Below, piece by piece: positions 1-8,993 of a stretch of DNA of 36,048 bases. The notes under the pieces were generated by a model. That model worked only from the letters and a program-made list of their open reading frames with translations. It searched no databases and had not been told where the DNA came from. This DNA comes from Flavobacterium sp. (GTDB lineage: Bacteria; Bacteroidota; Bacteroidia; Flavobacteriales; Flavobacteriaceae), in the NCBI RefSeq assembly GCF_030146175.1, contig NZ_JASLCE010000128.1, positions 1 to 36,048 of the forward strand, given 5' to 3'. Position numbers and translations under genes: made by a program. The stretch's first letter is position 1; the number at the start of each line of letters is the position of its first letter.

Positions 1-2262
1 TTATACTTCTCAATCCTTACCAAAAAAGCATTGCCACATTGCCAGATTGACTTATACGAACGCAACAAAGCAGACGATAGTTTCGGTTTTGGCGTTGTTT
101 TTTCCGATGAAACCTTAAGTGAGTTCTTAACCAAAGATCCCAAATCATACGAATTAATACGCAGTCGCTTTGCCTATTGGGACGACCTGGATGTTGCCCG
201 CGACGGTGAAGTCGTTCGGATTACCGGCAATGGTTTTTGCGGTTGTTCCCGGAAAACATTATTGGAATTACTACAGCAGCGTTGCCGCGAAGAAGGCGTT
301 AACCTGCATTTTGAATCGAATATTACCGATCTTTCCCAATTTAGCGACAGTACCTATATTGTAGTCTCGGACGGTATTAACAGTATTTTCCGCGATCAGA
401 TGCCTGCCGATTTCGGTACGCAAAAAGTACTCAAAAACAATCGTTTTGTGTGGATGGGTTCTACGCGACCACTGGATGCTTTTACGTATTTTTTCCGGAC
501 AACACCCTATGGAACATTTGTCGCACATACCTACCAATATGAAGCCGGACGCAGTACCTGGATTTTTGAATGTTCGGACGAAACCTGGCAAAAAGCCGGT
601 TTTTCGGAAACCGATGAAGCCGACACTATTCTAAAACTAGAGCATTTATTCAAAGAAGAACTAGACGGTCATTCCTTGATTTCCAATCGTTCGCATTGGC
701 GACAGTTCCCGGCGATTACCAATTCCAACTGGTCTAAAGACAATATTGTTTTATTGGGTGATGCCAAAGCAACCGCTCACTATTCCATTGGTTCAGGTAC
801 CAAACTAGCCATGGAATGCGCTATTGCGCTTTCGGAAGCCGTTAGTAAACATCCGGATGATGTTAAAGCAGCCTTTGATCAATACGAAAAAGTACGCCGT
901 AACCGTGTCGAAATGATTCAATATGCCGCAAATGTATCGTTGGATTGGTTCGAACATATGGACCGTCATAACCAACACGATTTTATGCAGTTTGCTTTTG
1001 GCGTGATGACCCGATCCAAAAAAGTTACCTTTGAAAATATGGCCTTACGCGATAGCACCTTTACACAAAAAGTCCTATCCGAATTCAATACCAAACACCA
1101 AAATAAACCGGAAACACCGGCCGCATTTACCCCATTTCAATTACGGGAAATGATTCTAAAAAACCGAATCGTAATGAGTCCGATGGGACAATATTCTGCC
1201 GAAAACGGTTTGGTTTCCGATTGGCATTTTATGCATTACGGATCGCGTGCCACAGGTGGTGTTGGTCTGATTTTAACCGAGATGACAGCCATTTCCGAAA
1301 CCGGACGTATCACTTTAGGTTGTCCGGGTATTTACACTAAAGAACAACTAGTTAACTGGAAAAGAATAACCGATTTTATTCATCAGAATTCCGATTCCAG
1401 GATAGGCATTCAACTGGGGCATTCCGGACGAAAAGGCGCGATTAAAAAACCGTGGGAAGGAACACAGGAACCCATTGAAAATCCGTGGAACTTATTGTCG
1501 GCTTCGGCAATTGCTTATAACGAAAAAATGGCCGTTCCAAAAGAAATGGATCTCCACGATATGGAACAAATCCTAAACGAGTTTGTACAGGCAACTAAAA
1601 ACGCCGACGAAGCCGGTTTTGACATGATCGAACTTCAGGCGCATCACGGTTTTCTGTTAGCCTCATTCCTGTCGCCATTAACCAACAAACGTCAGGATAG
1701 TTTTGGCGGTAGTATCGAAAACCGCTTAAAATTCCCATTATTGGTTTTTACAGCGATGCGTGCTGCATTTCCGGAACACAAACCGATGTCGGTACGAATT
1801 TCGGCATCCGACTGGGCCGAAAACGGGCTTACGGAAGCAGACAGTATTCTAATTGCTCAGGCTTTTAAAAATGCCGGTGCCGATATCATCAATGTCTCAA
1901 CCGGAAATACGGTAGCCACACAACAACCGGTTATGGGTCGAATGTGGCAAACACCTTTTTCCGATACGATTCGCAACACCGTTTCCATTCCTACTATTAC
2001 CACCGGTTATATCCAGGATATTGATCAAATCAATACCATCCTTTTAAATGGCCGTGCTGATCTGGTAGCATTGGGACGACCATTATTACTCGATGCGAAT
2101 TTTGTTCGAAATGCACAGGCCTACGAGCAATATCAAACGGATGATATCCCAAAACAATACCGTATGGGAATCTCCCATTTATATCCGCTAAAAGGTTCCG
2201 AGCGAAAAGCGACCGAGGGTATGAAAAAATTACTAAAACCGGAAAGCCATAAAAAAGCCTGA
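1..2262 (+). CDS. Anthraniloyl/salicylyl-CoA 5-monooxygenase fused to OYE-type reductase (5' truncated)
   Basis: The frame is open from base 1 and begins LYFSILTKKALPHC, which reads as the end of a GxGPAG-LY FAD-binding helix, so roughly a dozen N-terminal codons lie outside the window. Codons 1 to about 380 form a class A flavoprotein monooxygenase: a FGFGVVFSD segment near the start and a GDAKATAHYSIGSG segment matching the second FAD motif. Codons about 385-745 form an Old Yellow Enzyme (NADH:flavin oxidoreductase) barrel with KNRIVMSPMGQYS, QLGHSGRKGA and FGGSIENR motifs. This fusion is known from 2-aminobenzoyl-CoA monooxygenase/reductase and salicylyl-CoA 5-hydroxylase (SdgC-like). With an aryl-CoA ligase next and a gentisate-type dioxygenase downstream, I favour 5-hydroxylation of an ortho-substituted benzoyl-CoA in the cytoplasm. 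Oddity: in the OYE barrel the usual H-x-x-H pair reads Q-A-H-H, so the first His is Gln. Substrate (2-amino or 2-hydroxy) is unresolved. Confidence 0.85.
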   Translation, partial: LYFSILTKKALPHCQIDLYERNKADDSFGFGVVFSDETLSEFLTKDPKSYELIRSRFAYWDDLDVARDGEVVRITGNGFCGCSRKTLLELLQQRCREEGVNLHFESNITDLSQFSDSTYIVVSDGINSIFRDQMPADFGTQKVLKNNRFVWMGSTRPLDAFTYFFRTTPYGTFVAHTYQYEAGRSTWIFECSDETWQKAGFSETDEADTILKLEHLFKEELDGHSLISNRSHWRQFPAITNSNWSKDNIVLLGDAKATAHYSIGSGTKLAMECAIALSEAVSKHPDDVKAAFDQYEKVRRNRVEMIQYAANVSLDWFEHMDRHNQHDFMQFAFGVMTRSKKVTFENMALRDSTFTQKVLSEFNTKHQNKPETPAAFTPFQLREMILKNRIVMSPMGQYSAENGLVSDWHFMHYGSRATGGVGLILTEMTAISETGRITLGCPGIYTKEQLVNWKRITDFIHQNSDSRIGIQLGHSGRKGAIKKPWEGTQEPIENPWNLLSASAIAYNEKMAVPKEMDLHDMEQILNEFVQATKNADEAGFDMIELQAHHGFLLASFLSPLTNKRQDSFGGSIENRLKFPLLVFTAMRAAFPEHKPMSVRISASDWAENGLTEADSILIAQAFKNAGADIINVSTGNTVATQQPVMGRMWQTPFSDTIRNTVSIPTITTGYIQDIDQINTILLNGRADLVALGRPLLLDANFVRNAQAYEQYQTDDIPKQYRMGISHLYPLKGSERKATEGMKKLLKPESHKKA

Positions 2263-2292
2263 TACAACACCAACAGTTTAACTACCCCAAAA

Positions 2293-3897
2293 ATGAATCA
2301 TTACCACGATAATTTCGCACATGATAACCTTCCGGCTTTAAAACTACAGCCGGAATACCTTTTTGATCATCCGGATTTTGAGTTCCCCGAAAACCTGAAT
2401 TGTGTAGCGCCTTTACTGGATATCCATATTAAAGAAGGCCGCGGCAATCAAATCGCAATCCGCACGTTTGATTCGGTTTGGACGTATCAGGATTTATATG
2501 ACAAAGCCAATCAGATTGCCAATTACCTGATCGACGATACCGGTTTTATTTCCGGAAATCGGGTTTTAATCCGTTCTGCCAACAATCCGATGTTTGTAGC
2601 GTGTTGGTTTGCGGTATTAAAAGCCGGTGGTATCGTAGTGGCTACAATGCCATTATTACGGGAAAAAGAATTGTCCGTAATGGTCGAAAGTGCGCAGATT
2701 AGTCATGCTTTTTGCGATTACCGCCTACGGGATGAAATGGATCTGGTAACGGAACCCGCCTTAAAAAAAGTACTCTATTTTGACGGTTCGGAACAAAATG
2801 AACAGGAACTTGAAAAAGCAATAGCCCAAAAATCAATACAATTCGAGAACTATCCTACCCGATCGGATTCCGTGTCTTTAATCGGATTTACATCCGGAAC
2901 AACCGGAAAGCCCAAAATGACCGCTCATTTTCATCGGGATGTGATCCTGATCTGCGAAGCTTTTCCAAAATATTCGCTACAACCAAAACCGGATGACGTT
3001 TTTACCGGAAGTCCGCCGCTAGGGTTTACCTTTGGTTTGGGCGGATTGGTATTATTCCCGTTTTATTATGGCGCCTCGACTTTTTTAATTGAAAAACCAA
3101 GTCCCGAAATACTGCTGCAAGCCATTCAGGAATACAAAATCACGGTTTGTTTTACCGCTCCGACCGCCTGGCGCATTTTGACAACAAAAGTTAAAGATTA
3201 TGATATTTCTTCGTTACGAAAGTGTATTTCTGCTGGAGAAACATTACCTTTAAAGGTATGGGAAGACTGGTACAATGCCACCGGACTAAAAATTATTGAC
3301 GGAATCGGCGCGACCGAAATGCTGCATATTTTTATATCGTCTAACGAAGACAATATTAAAAAAGGTGCTACCGGCGTACCCATTCATGGTTACGAAGCCA
3401 AAATCGTCGATAAAAAAGGGAATGAAGTGGCAACCAACGAACCCGGAAGACTTGCCGTTCGCGGGATTACCGGTTGTCGTTATTTAAACCGTACCGACAA
3501 ACAGAAAGAATATGTACAAAACGGATGGAATCTTACCGGAGATATCTTCCGTAAGGATGAAGACGGTTATTTTTGGTTTGTAGCCCGTGGAGACGACATG
3601 ATCATTTCTTCAGGCTATAATATTGCAGCCATCGAGGTGGAAAATGTATTGCTCACCCATCCGGAAATTGCCGAGTGTGCCGTTGTTGGATTGCCCGACG
3701 AAGAACGGGGCATGTTGGTCTGCTCCTATATTGTTTTAAAAGACAAAACCAAGGCTTGCCCTGATTTGGGTAAAGCCATTCAAAACTGGTTTAAAGAAGT
3801 GGCAGCGCCCTATAAATATCCACGGGAAGTTCGTTTTATGGACAATCTGCCCAAAACAGAAACCGGCAAAATACAGCGTTATAAACTAAAACAGTAA
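2293..3897 (+). CDS. Aryl-CoA ligase (2-aminobenzoate/benzoate/salicylate type)
   Basis: A 534-residue ANL-superfamily acyl-CoA synthetase, the usual length for benzoate-CoA ligases. The P-loop reads FTSGTTGKPKMTAHFHRD, followed by SPPLGFTFGLGG (the aromatic-acid ligase acyl pocket region), GIGATEMLHIF (motif A5), LTGDIFRKDEDGYFWFVARGDD (A7/A8 hinge) and the C-terminal catalytic Lys motif PKTETGKIQRYKL. It would activate a substituted benzoate with ATP and CoA, feeding the CoA-dependent monooxygenase encoded 30 bp upstream. The GFTFGLGG segment and the context favour an aromatic rather than fatty substrate. It is followed after 4 bp by the glutamate-synthase-like gene, so it is certainly co-transcribed. 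Exact ring substituent cannot be read from the sequence. Confidence 0.88.
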   Translation: MNHYHDNFAHDNLPALKLQPEYLFDHPDFEFPENLNCVAPLLDIHIKEGRGNQIAIRTFDSVWTYQDLYDKANQIANYLIDDTGFISGNRVLIRSANNPMFVACWFAVLKAGGIVVATMPLLREKELSVMVESAQISHAFCDYRLRDEMDLVTEPALKKVLYFDGSEQNEQELEKAIAQKSIQFENYPTRSDSVSLIGFTSGTTGKPKMTAHFHRDVILICEAFPKYSLQPKPDDVFTGSPPLGFTFGLGGLVLFPFYYGASTFLIEKPSPEILLQAIQEYKITVCFTAPTAWRILTTKVKDYDISSLRKCISAGETLPLKVWEDWYNATGLKIIDGIGATEMLHIFISSNEDNIKKGATGVPIHGYEAKIVDKKGNEVATNEPGRLAVRGITGCRYLNRTDKQKEYVQNGWNLTGDIFRKDEDGYFWFVARGDDMIISSGYNIAAIEVENVLLTHPEIAECAVVGLPDEERGMLVCSYIVLKDKTKACPDLGKAIQNWFKEVAAPYKYPREVRFMDNLPKTETGKIQRYKLKQ

Positions 3898-3901
3898 TAC
3901 T

Positions 3902-5485
3902 ATGAGAAAAGCATTTGTAGTTTTTAGCATAACCGTTTTATCCATCACGGCTATACTGATTTACGTCAATTGGAAATTCAGTTTTTTACTTTTGATTTTT
4001 ATCCCGTTGGTGCTAATGGGCTTACACGACATGTACCAGTCCAAACAAAGCATCAAACGCAATTTCCCATTATTGGGGCGTATGCGGTATCTTTTGGAAT
4101 CTATCGGACCCGAAATGCGTCAGTATTTTATCGAAACCGATACCGAAGGAAAACCTTTTAACCGACTACAGCGCAGTTTGGTGTACCAACGCAGTAAAAA
4201 AGAAACCGATTCGATGCCATTCGGAACGCAATTAAACGTATACGAACCGGGCTACAAATGGATCAACCACAGTATTAAAGCCATTCCTTTTTCGGAAGTG
4301 GATTCCAATCCGAAAATTAAGATCGGATCGTCCCAATGCGAAAAGCCCTATATGGCGAGTCTTTTTAACATCAGTGCGATGAGTTACGGATCGCTCAGTA
4401 AAAATGCGATTCTGGCTTTAAATTCCGGAGCCAAACAAGGCGGTTTCTATCACAATACCGGCGAAGGTGGTCTTTCGCCCTATCACCTTGAAAATGGAGG
4501 CGATATCGTATGGAATATTGGTACCGGTTATTTTAGCTGTCGTGATAATGAAGGGCGATTTTCGTACGACGAGTTTACCAAAAGGGCCACATTGGACAAT
4601 GTAAAAATGATTGAAATAAAATTCTCGCAAGGTGCTAAACCCGGACATGGCGGAATTTTACCCAAACAAAAAGTTACCGACGAAATCGCAGCGATCCGAT
4701 TGGTTCAAAAAGGACAGGATATCATTTCCCCTCCCAGACATTCGGCTTTTAGTACACCTTTGGAATTGATGGATTTTATCAAACTCCTGCGAAAAGGTTC
4801 CGGTGGAAAACCAATCGGCATGAAAATATGTATTGGTAACAAATCGGAGTTTCTAGCCATTTGTAAAGCCATGGTACAAACCCAGACCTATTTCGACTTT
4901 ATAACCGTAGATGGTGGCGAAGGTGGTACCGGTGCTGCACCTCAGGAATATTCCGATCACGTGGGAATGCCATTACGCGAAGCACTGGCTTTTGTTTACG
5001 ATAGTTTAAACGGTTTTGGTATCAAAAATGAAATTAAAATCATCGCCAGTGGTAAGGTTGTTACCGGTTTTGATATTATAAAATGCCTTTCTATTGGTGC
5101 TGATGTCTGCAATTCGGCACGTGGGATGATGTTTGCACTCGGTTGCATTCAGGCCTTGGAATGCCATGCGAATACGTGCCCGACCGGTGTAGCTACTCAG
5201 GATCCAAAGCTGGTAAAAGGATTGGTTCCGGAAGAAAAAAGTATACGGGTTGCCCGTTTTCAGCACGAAACGGTAAAAAGTGCGATGGAATTAATGGCCT
5301 CTGCCGGAATTGAACATCCGGACGACGTAGATCGTACCGTGATCAGTGCCCGTGTGAGCGGAACCAAAATCGAAACCTATTACGAAATGTACCCTGAAAT
5401 TGACAAAGGTTGTTTGCTGAATGAGAATACCGTTCCGACAGCTTTTCAGTTTTTCTGGAAAAAGGCAACCGCCGAAAGTTTTTAA
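3902..5485 (+). CDS. Membrane-anchored FMN/[3Fe-4S] glutamate-synthase-like protein
   Basis: 527 residues. Residues about 5-42 are strongly hydrophobic and form one or two membrane segments. The remainder is the FMN-binding synthase barrel of the GltB alpha subunit, with SAMSYGSLSKNAILALN, GEGGLSPYH, SQGAKPGHGGILP and DGGEGGTGAAP motifs. GCIQALECHANTCPTG keeps the C-x5-C-x4-C spacing of the [3Fe-4S] ligands in glutamate synthase. There is no N-terminal glutamine amidotransferase domain, no C-terminal GXGXG domain and no gltD partner nearby. Free-standing proteins of this kind are widespread and mostly of unknown reaction. Here it lies inside an aromatic-degradation operon, 4 bp after the CoA ligase and 18 bp before the thioesterase, alongside a nitrilase. 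I infer a redox or ammonia-handling step linked to that pathway; a passenger role is also possible. Confidence 0.85.
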   Translation: MRKAFVVFSITVLSITAILIYVNWKFSFLLLIFIPLVLMGLHDMYQSKQSIKRNFPLLGRMRYLLESIGPEMRQYFIETDTEGKPFNRLQRSLVYQRSKKETDSMPFGTQLNVYEPGYKWINHSIKAIPFSEVDSNPKIKIGSSQCEKPYMASLFNISAMSYGSLSKNAILALNSGAKQGGFYHNTGEGGLSPYHLENGGDIVWNIGTGYFSCRDNEGRFSYDEFTKRATLDNVKMIEIKFSQGAKPGHGGILPKQKVTDEIAAIRLVQKGQDIISPPRHSAFSTPLELMDFIKLLRKGSGGKPIGMKICIGNKSEFLAICKAMVQTQTYFDFITVDGGEGGTGAAPQEYSDHVGMPLREALAFVYDSLNGFGIKNEIKIIASGKVVTGFDIIKCLSIGADVCNSARGMMFALGCIQALECHANTCPTGVATQDPKLVKGLVPEEKSIRVARFQHETVKSAMELMASAGIEHPDDVDRTVISARVSGTKIETYYEMYPEIDKGCLLNENTVPTAFQFFWKKATAESF

Positions 5486-5503
5486 TCCCCTATAATTCAA
5501 AAA

Positions 5504-5935
5504 ATGAATCACATCTTTATAAAAACCGAAAAAGTACGCTTCCAACATGTCGACTATGCCGGCATTGTTTTTTATCCCCGTTTTCTCGAAATGCTCAATT
5601 GCCTTGTGGAAGACTGGTTTGAAGAAGCCTTGGGTCGTCCTTTTTCCAAAATGCATGAAACCAACGGCATCCCAACCGTCGATTTAAAAGTACAGTTTAA
5701 AAAAGCCGCCCGATTAGGCGAAACGCTCACTAAAAAATTATGGGTTAAACATCTCGGTGGCGCTTCCATCCTATGCGGTTTCCGGTTTGAAGACGAAGCC
5801 GGAGCAACTTGTCTGGAAGGCGAAGTTACCTTGGTCAATGTCGCTTTTAACCCAAATCGGGATGGTATAAAAGCCGAAGCTTTTAACGACGATATGAAAC
5901 ACAAAATAAACCAATACCTACTGGTTACCTTGTAA
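5504..5935 (+). CDS. 4HBT-family acyl-CoA thioesterase
   Basis: A 143-residue single hot-dog-fold protein. The N-terminal segment HVDYAGIVFYPRFLEMLN is the hallmark of the 4-hydroxybenzoyl-CoA thioesterase (Pseudomonas-type) and YbgC group, with the catalytic Asp at residue 17. These enzymes act as homotetramers in the cytoplasm. In this operon the natural job is to release the free hydroxylated acid (gentisate or 5-hydroxyanthranilate) from its CoA ester after the monooxygenase step, so that the downstream cupin dioxygenase, whose family works on free acids, can cleave the ring. It sits 18 bp after the glutamate-synthase-like gene and 23 bp before the nitrilase gene. Confidence 0.85.
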   Translation: MNHIFIKTEKVRFQHVDYAGIVFYPRFLEMLNCLVEDWFEEALGRPFSKMHETNGIPTVDLKVQFKKAARLGETLTKKLWVKHLGGASILCGFRFEDEAGATCLEGEVTLVNVAFNPNRDGIKAEAFNDDMKHKINQYLLVTL

Positions 5936-5958
5936 CCCTACTAAACCTCAAAACTAAA

Positions 5959-6939
5959 ATGGAATTTTCAAAGTTTAAAGCGGCAACCGTTCAGACGGCA
6001 CCGGTCTTTCTAAATGTAGAAAAAACGGTCGACAAAGCCATTTCGATTATCCGGGAAGCTGCCGCCAACGGTGCGGAATTAATCGCTTTTCCGGAAGTAT
6101 TCGTAGCCGGTTATCCCTACTGGAATTGGATTATGACTCCGGTACAGGGAAGCAAATGGTATGAAAGACTCTATAAAAATGCTGTTGCTGCAGACGATCC
6201 GGAGATCAAACGAATCCAACAGGCCGCACAGGAAAACAACATCCATGTTGTAATCGGTATTAACGAACGTGGCACCAGTTATGGTGAAATTTACAATACG
6301 AACCTTATCATCGACAATGCCGGTCAGCTGATTGGAAAACACCGAAAACTGGTACCGACCTGGGCCGAAAAACTCACCTGGACTTCCGGCGACGGTTCTT
6401 CACTAAAAGTATACCCAACTAAAGTAGGTCCGATCGGAACGTTGGCCTGTGGCGAAAACACCAATACTTTGGCACGGTTTACGCTATTATCGCAAGGCGA
6501 ACTTGTCCATATCGCGAATTACATTTCGCTGCCGGTTGCGCCACCCGATTATAATATGGCCGAAGCGATCAAAATTCGCGCAGCAGCCCATTCCTTCGAG
6601 GGAAAACTATTTACAATTGTATCCTGTTCGACAATTTCACAAGAGATTATGGACATTTTAAAAGAAGATGTTCCGGATGCCGAAACCTTACTAACCCGTA
6701 AAAATTCCGCATTTTCCGGATTTATCGGTCCGAATGGCGCGGTGATCGGTGAACCAATTATTGACGACGAAGGGATTGCTTACGCCGAAATCGACCTGTC
6801 AAAATGCATTCAGCCCAAACAAATGCACGACATATTAGGGCATTATAACCGTTTTGATATTTTCGATTTGCGTGTAAATACCGCTCCGACCCGAAAAATT
6901 ACCTTTATTAATTCACACGAAGAGTTTAACGCAAAATAA
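5959..6939 (+). CDS. Nitrilase (aromatic/arylaceto-type, CN-hydrolase family)
   Basis: 326 residues, a normal nitrilase length. The Glu-Lys-Cys triad is visible: E46 in AFPEVFVAGYP, K130 in GKHRKLVPTW and C164 in GTLACGENTNTLARF. The CGENTN sequence after the nucleophile is the form found in true nitrilases (R-CN to R-COOH + NH3), rather than in amidases or NAD synthetase-type members. It could supply the aromatic acid from a nitrile at the head of the pathway, or process a nitrogen-containing ring-cleavage product; the motif favours the first. It starts 23 bp after the thioesterase gene, and its stop codon ends 2 bp before the ATG of the dioxygenase, indicating tight co-expression. The natural nitrile is unknown. 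Confidence 0.88.
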   Translation: MEFSKFKAATVQTAPVFLNVEKTVDKAISIIREAAANGAELIAFPEVFVAGYPYWNWIMTPVQGSKWYERLYKNAVAADDPEIKRIQQAAQENNIHVVIGINERGTSYGEIYNTNLIIDNAGQLIGKHRKLVPTWAEKLTWTSGDGSSLKVYPTKVGPIGTLACGENTNTLARFTLLSQGELVHIANYISLPVAPPDYNMAEAIKIRAAAHSFEGKLFTIVSCSTISQEIMDILKEDVPDAETLLTRKNSAFSGFIGPNGAVIGEPIIDDEGIAYAEIDLSKCIQPKQMHDILGHYNRFDIFDLRVNTAPTRKITFINSHEEFNAK

Positions 6940-6941
6940 TC

Positions 6942-8054
6942 ATGGAAGACCAATTTAATGATGACGTTATCGGGAGAGCCCGGGTAAAAGACACCCCGGA
7001 ACTCGAAGCCTATTATAAAGAACTGGAAACACTTGGTGCCGGTGCCTTATGGACCGTCGCTAATGATATCGAACCTTGGGAACCGCGAACGTCTTCCGTT
7101 CCGATGCTGTGGAAATACGAAAACCTGCGCGAACTGGTTTTAAAATCATCCGAACTCGTTACTCCCGAACAAGCCGGGCGTCGTGTAGTATATCTGGTGA
7201 ATGACAAACGTAAAGATGTGAGTGCAGCCGTAGGATGGCTCTACACCGGAATTCAGGTTACCCGTCCCGGAGAAAGCACTTCGGCACACCGCCATAAAGC
7301 ATCCGCGCTTCGTTTTATAATGGAAGGCTCTGGCGGTTATACTATTGTTGATGGTAATAAAATCATGCTTGAAGTAAACGATTTTGTAATCACACCAAAC
7401 TCCACCTGGCACGAACACGGCGTTGAGGAAAACGGAAAAACCTGTATCTGGCAGGACGGACTGGATATTCCGCTTGTAAATGCTCTGGAAGCCAACGATT
7501 ATGCCGTTTTTGACGGTAAGCAACCGCTCGAAGCACCTTTAAATTATTCGCCGTTAACCTATGGCGGAGCGGCGGGCTTCATTCCGGCCGATACGGTTTG
7601 GGATAAACCCTATTCGCCCCTTTTTAAATATTCCTGGACATCGGTTTATCCGGCATTACAGGAAGCCGCAAAAGTAAACGAAGGATCGCCTTACGACGGC
7701 GTTATCATGGATTACACCAACCCACTCACCGGTGGACCGGTAATGCAAACGATGGGTGCATCTATGCAATTATTACGCCCCGGCCAACATACCAAAGCGC
7801 ACAAACATACCGGATCGATCATCTACCAATGCGCCAAAGGCAACGGTTATTCCATTATCGGTGGAAAACGATACGACTGGAAAGAACGGGATATTTTCTG
7901 TGTACCTTCCTGGGTTTTCCACGAACACGTAAATCTTTCCGAAACCGAAGATGCCTGCTTATTTTCGTTTAACGACCTTCCGGTGATCAAATCATTAGGA
8001 CTGTATCAGGAAATAGCTTACCCCGACAATAACGGATACCAAATAGTAAATTAA
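6942..8054 (+). CDS. Gentisate 1,2-dioxygenase-type bicupin ring-cleaving dioxygenase
   Basis: 370 residues with two cupin domains. The N-terminal cupin has H116 and H118 in TSAHRHKASALRFIMEG and H157 in TPNSTWHEHG, the Fe(II) ligand pattern of gentisate 1,2-dioxygenase and its relatives salicylate and 1-hydroxy-2-naphthoate dioxygenase. The C-terminal cupin keeps AHKHTGSIIYQ, an RYDWKERDIFCVPSW segment and FHEH. The family cleaves the ring between the carboxyl-bearing carbon and its hydroxylated neighbour with O2. Placed after a CoA-dependent 5-hydroxylase and a thioesterase, gentisate is the simplest substrate and gives maleylpyruvate. A 2-amino analogue (5-hydroxyanthranilate) is an alternative. 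It is followed after 6 bp by the FAH-family hydrolase, the expected next step. Confidence 0.88.
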   Translation: MEDQFNDDVIGRARVKDTPELEAYYKELETLGAGALWTVANDIEPWEPRTSSVPMLWKYENLRELVLKSSELVTPEQAGRRVVYLVNDKRKDVSAAVGWLYTGIQVTRPGESTSAHRHKASALRFIMEGSGGYTIVDGNKIMLEVNDFVITPNSTWHEHGVEENGKTCIWQDGLDIPLVNALEANDYAVFDGKQPLEAPLNYSPLTYGGAAGFIPADTVWDKPYSPLFKYSWTSVYPALQEAAKVNEGSPYDGVIMDYTNPLTGGPVMQTMGASMQLLRPGQHTKAHKHTGSIIYQCAKGNGYSIIGGKRYDWKERDIFCVPSWVFHEHVNLSETEDACLFSFNDLPVIKSLGLYQEIAYPDNNGYQIVN

Positions 8055-8060
8055 TCATAA

Positions 8061-8972
8061 ATGAAACTCGCTACTTACAAAATTAACCATACCGCTCCCC
8101 GTTTGGGAGTTGTTCAGGACAACCATATGATTGACCTGGAAGATGTTGCCAAAATCAAAAAAGAAACCCTACCGTTAACGATGCTGGAACTCATCGATGC
8201 CGGATTGGATGAGGTACACCGAATCCAGCAATTAATAGACAGTCTGACAGAAGAGGAAAAAAGCAATTGCTACTACCCGTTGTCAAATGTTACCTTCCTT
8301 GCTCCGATTCCAAAACCGCGTAAAAACATCATCGGAATTGGTCTTAACTATACCGAACACGTGGCTGAAAGTGCGCGTACACTAGATACTTCTAAAGAAC
8401 TACCACAACAACCCGTTATTTTTTCAAAACCGCCAACAGCTGTTATTGGAACCGATGACTATATTATCCATAATCCGAAACTAACGCAACAATTGGACTG
8501 GGAAGTGGAATTAGCAGTGATCATCGGAAAAAAAGGGAAATATGTCTCTAAAGAAGAAGCTTTGGATCATGTATTCGGTTATACGGTGATCAACGACATT
8601 AGCGCTCGTGACTGTCGTCGTTCCGGACAATGGATTGTTTCGAAAGGACAAGATACTTTTGCCCCAATGGGACCGGTTTTAGTGACCAAAGACGAAATTC
8701 CGGATCCGCATAACCTAAACCTTTCATTAACCCTTAATGGCGTTGAAAAACAAAGCTCCAATACCAAATTCATGCTCTTTAACATCAACGATCTCATTGA
8801 AGATTTAAGCACGGTTTTCACCCTTGAACCGGGCGATATTATAGCTACCGGAACACCGGCTGGCGTAGGCGCCGGAAGATCGCCTCAGGAATGGATGTGG
8901 GATGGCGACATTGTTAAAGCAACAGTTGAGAACATTGGAACTATAACGAATACTATCAAAACATTAAATTAA
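8061..8972 (+). CDS. FAH-family hydrolase (maleylpyruvate/fumarylpyruvate hydrolase type)
   Basis: 303 residues: a short N-terminal domain, then the FAH C-terminal catalytic domain starting near residue 85 (PRKNIIGIGLNY). The metal-binding acidic residues are present: E148 and E150 in QLDWEVELAVIIG and D179 in VINDISARD. The GTPAGVGAGR loop near the C-terminus is also typical. This family hydrolyses C-C bonds in beta-diketo acids using Mg2+ or Mn2+. Directly after a gentisate-type dioxygenase it should cleave maleylpyruvate to maleate + pyruvate (or fumarylpyruvate to fumarate + pyruvate). No GST-like or DinB-like maleylpyruvate isomerase is encoded in the operon while a maleate isomerase homologue follows, which favours direct hydrolysis of the cis compound. 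Confidence 0.88.
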   Translation: MKLATYKINHTAPRLGVVQDNHMIDLEDVAKIKKETLPLTMLELIDAGLDEVHRIQQLIDSLTEEEKSNCYYPLSNVTFLAPIPKPRKNIIGIGLNYTEHVAESARTLDTSKELPQQPVIFSKPPTAVIGTDDYIIHNPKLTQQLDWEVELAVIIGKKGKYVSKEEALDHVFGYTVINDISARDCRRSGQWIVSKGQDTFAPMGPVLVTKDEIPDPHNLNLSLTLNGVEKQSSNTKFMLFNINDLIEDLSTVFTLEPGDIIATGTPAGVGAGRSPQEWMWDGDIVKATVENIGTITNTIKTLN

Positions 8973-8993
8973 AATAAGAACACCTTTTATATA

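Noticed and set aside
31..60. A start codon (TTG) at 31 for the first gene
   Set aside because: The frame is open to base 1 and encodes the end of the FAD-binding helix (LYFSILTKK), so the gene begins upstream of the window.
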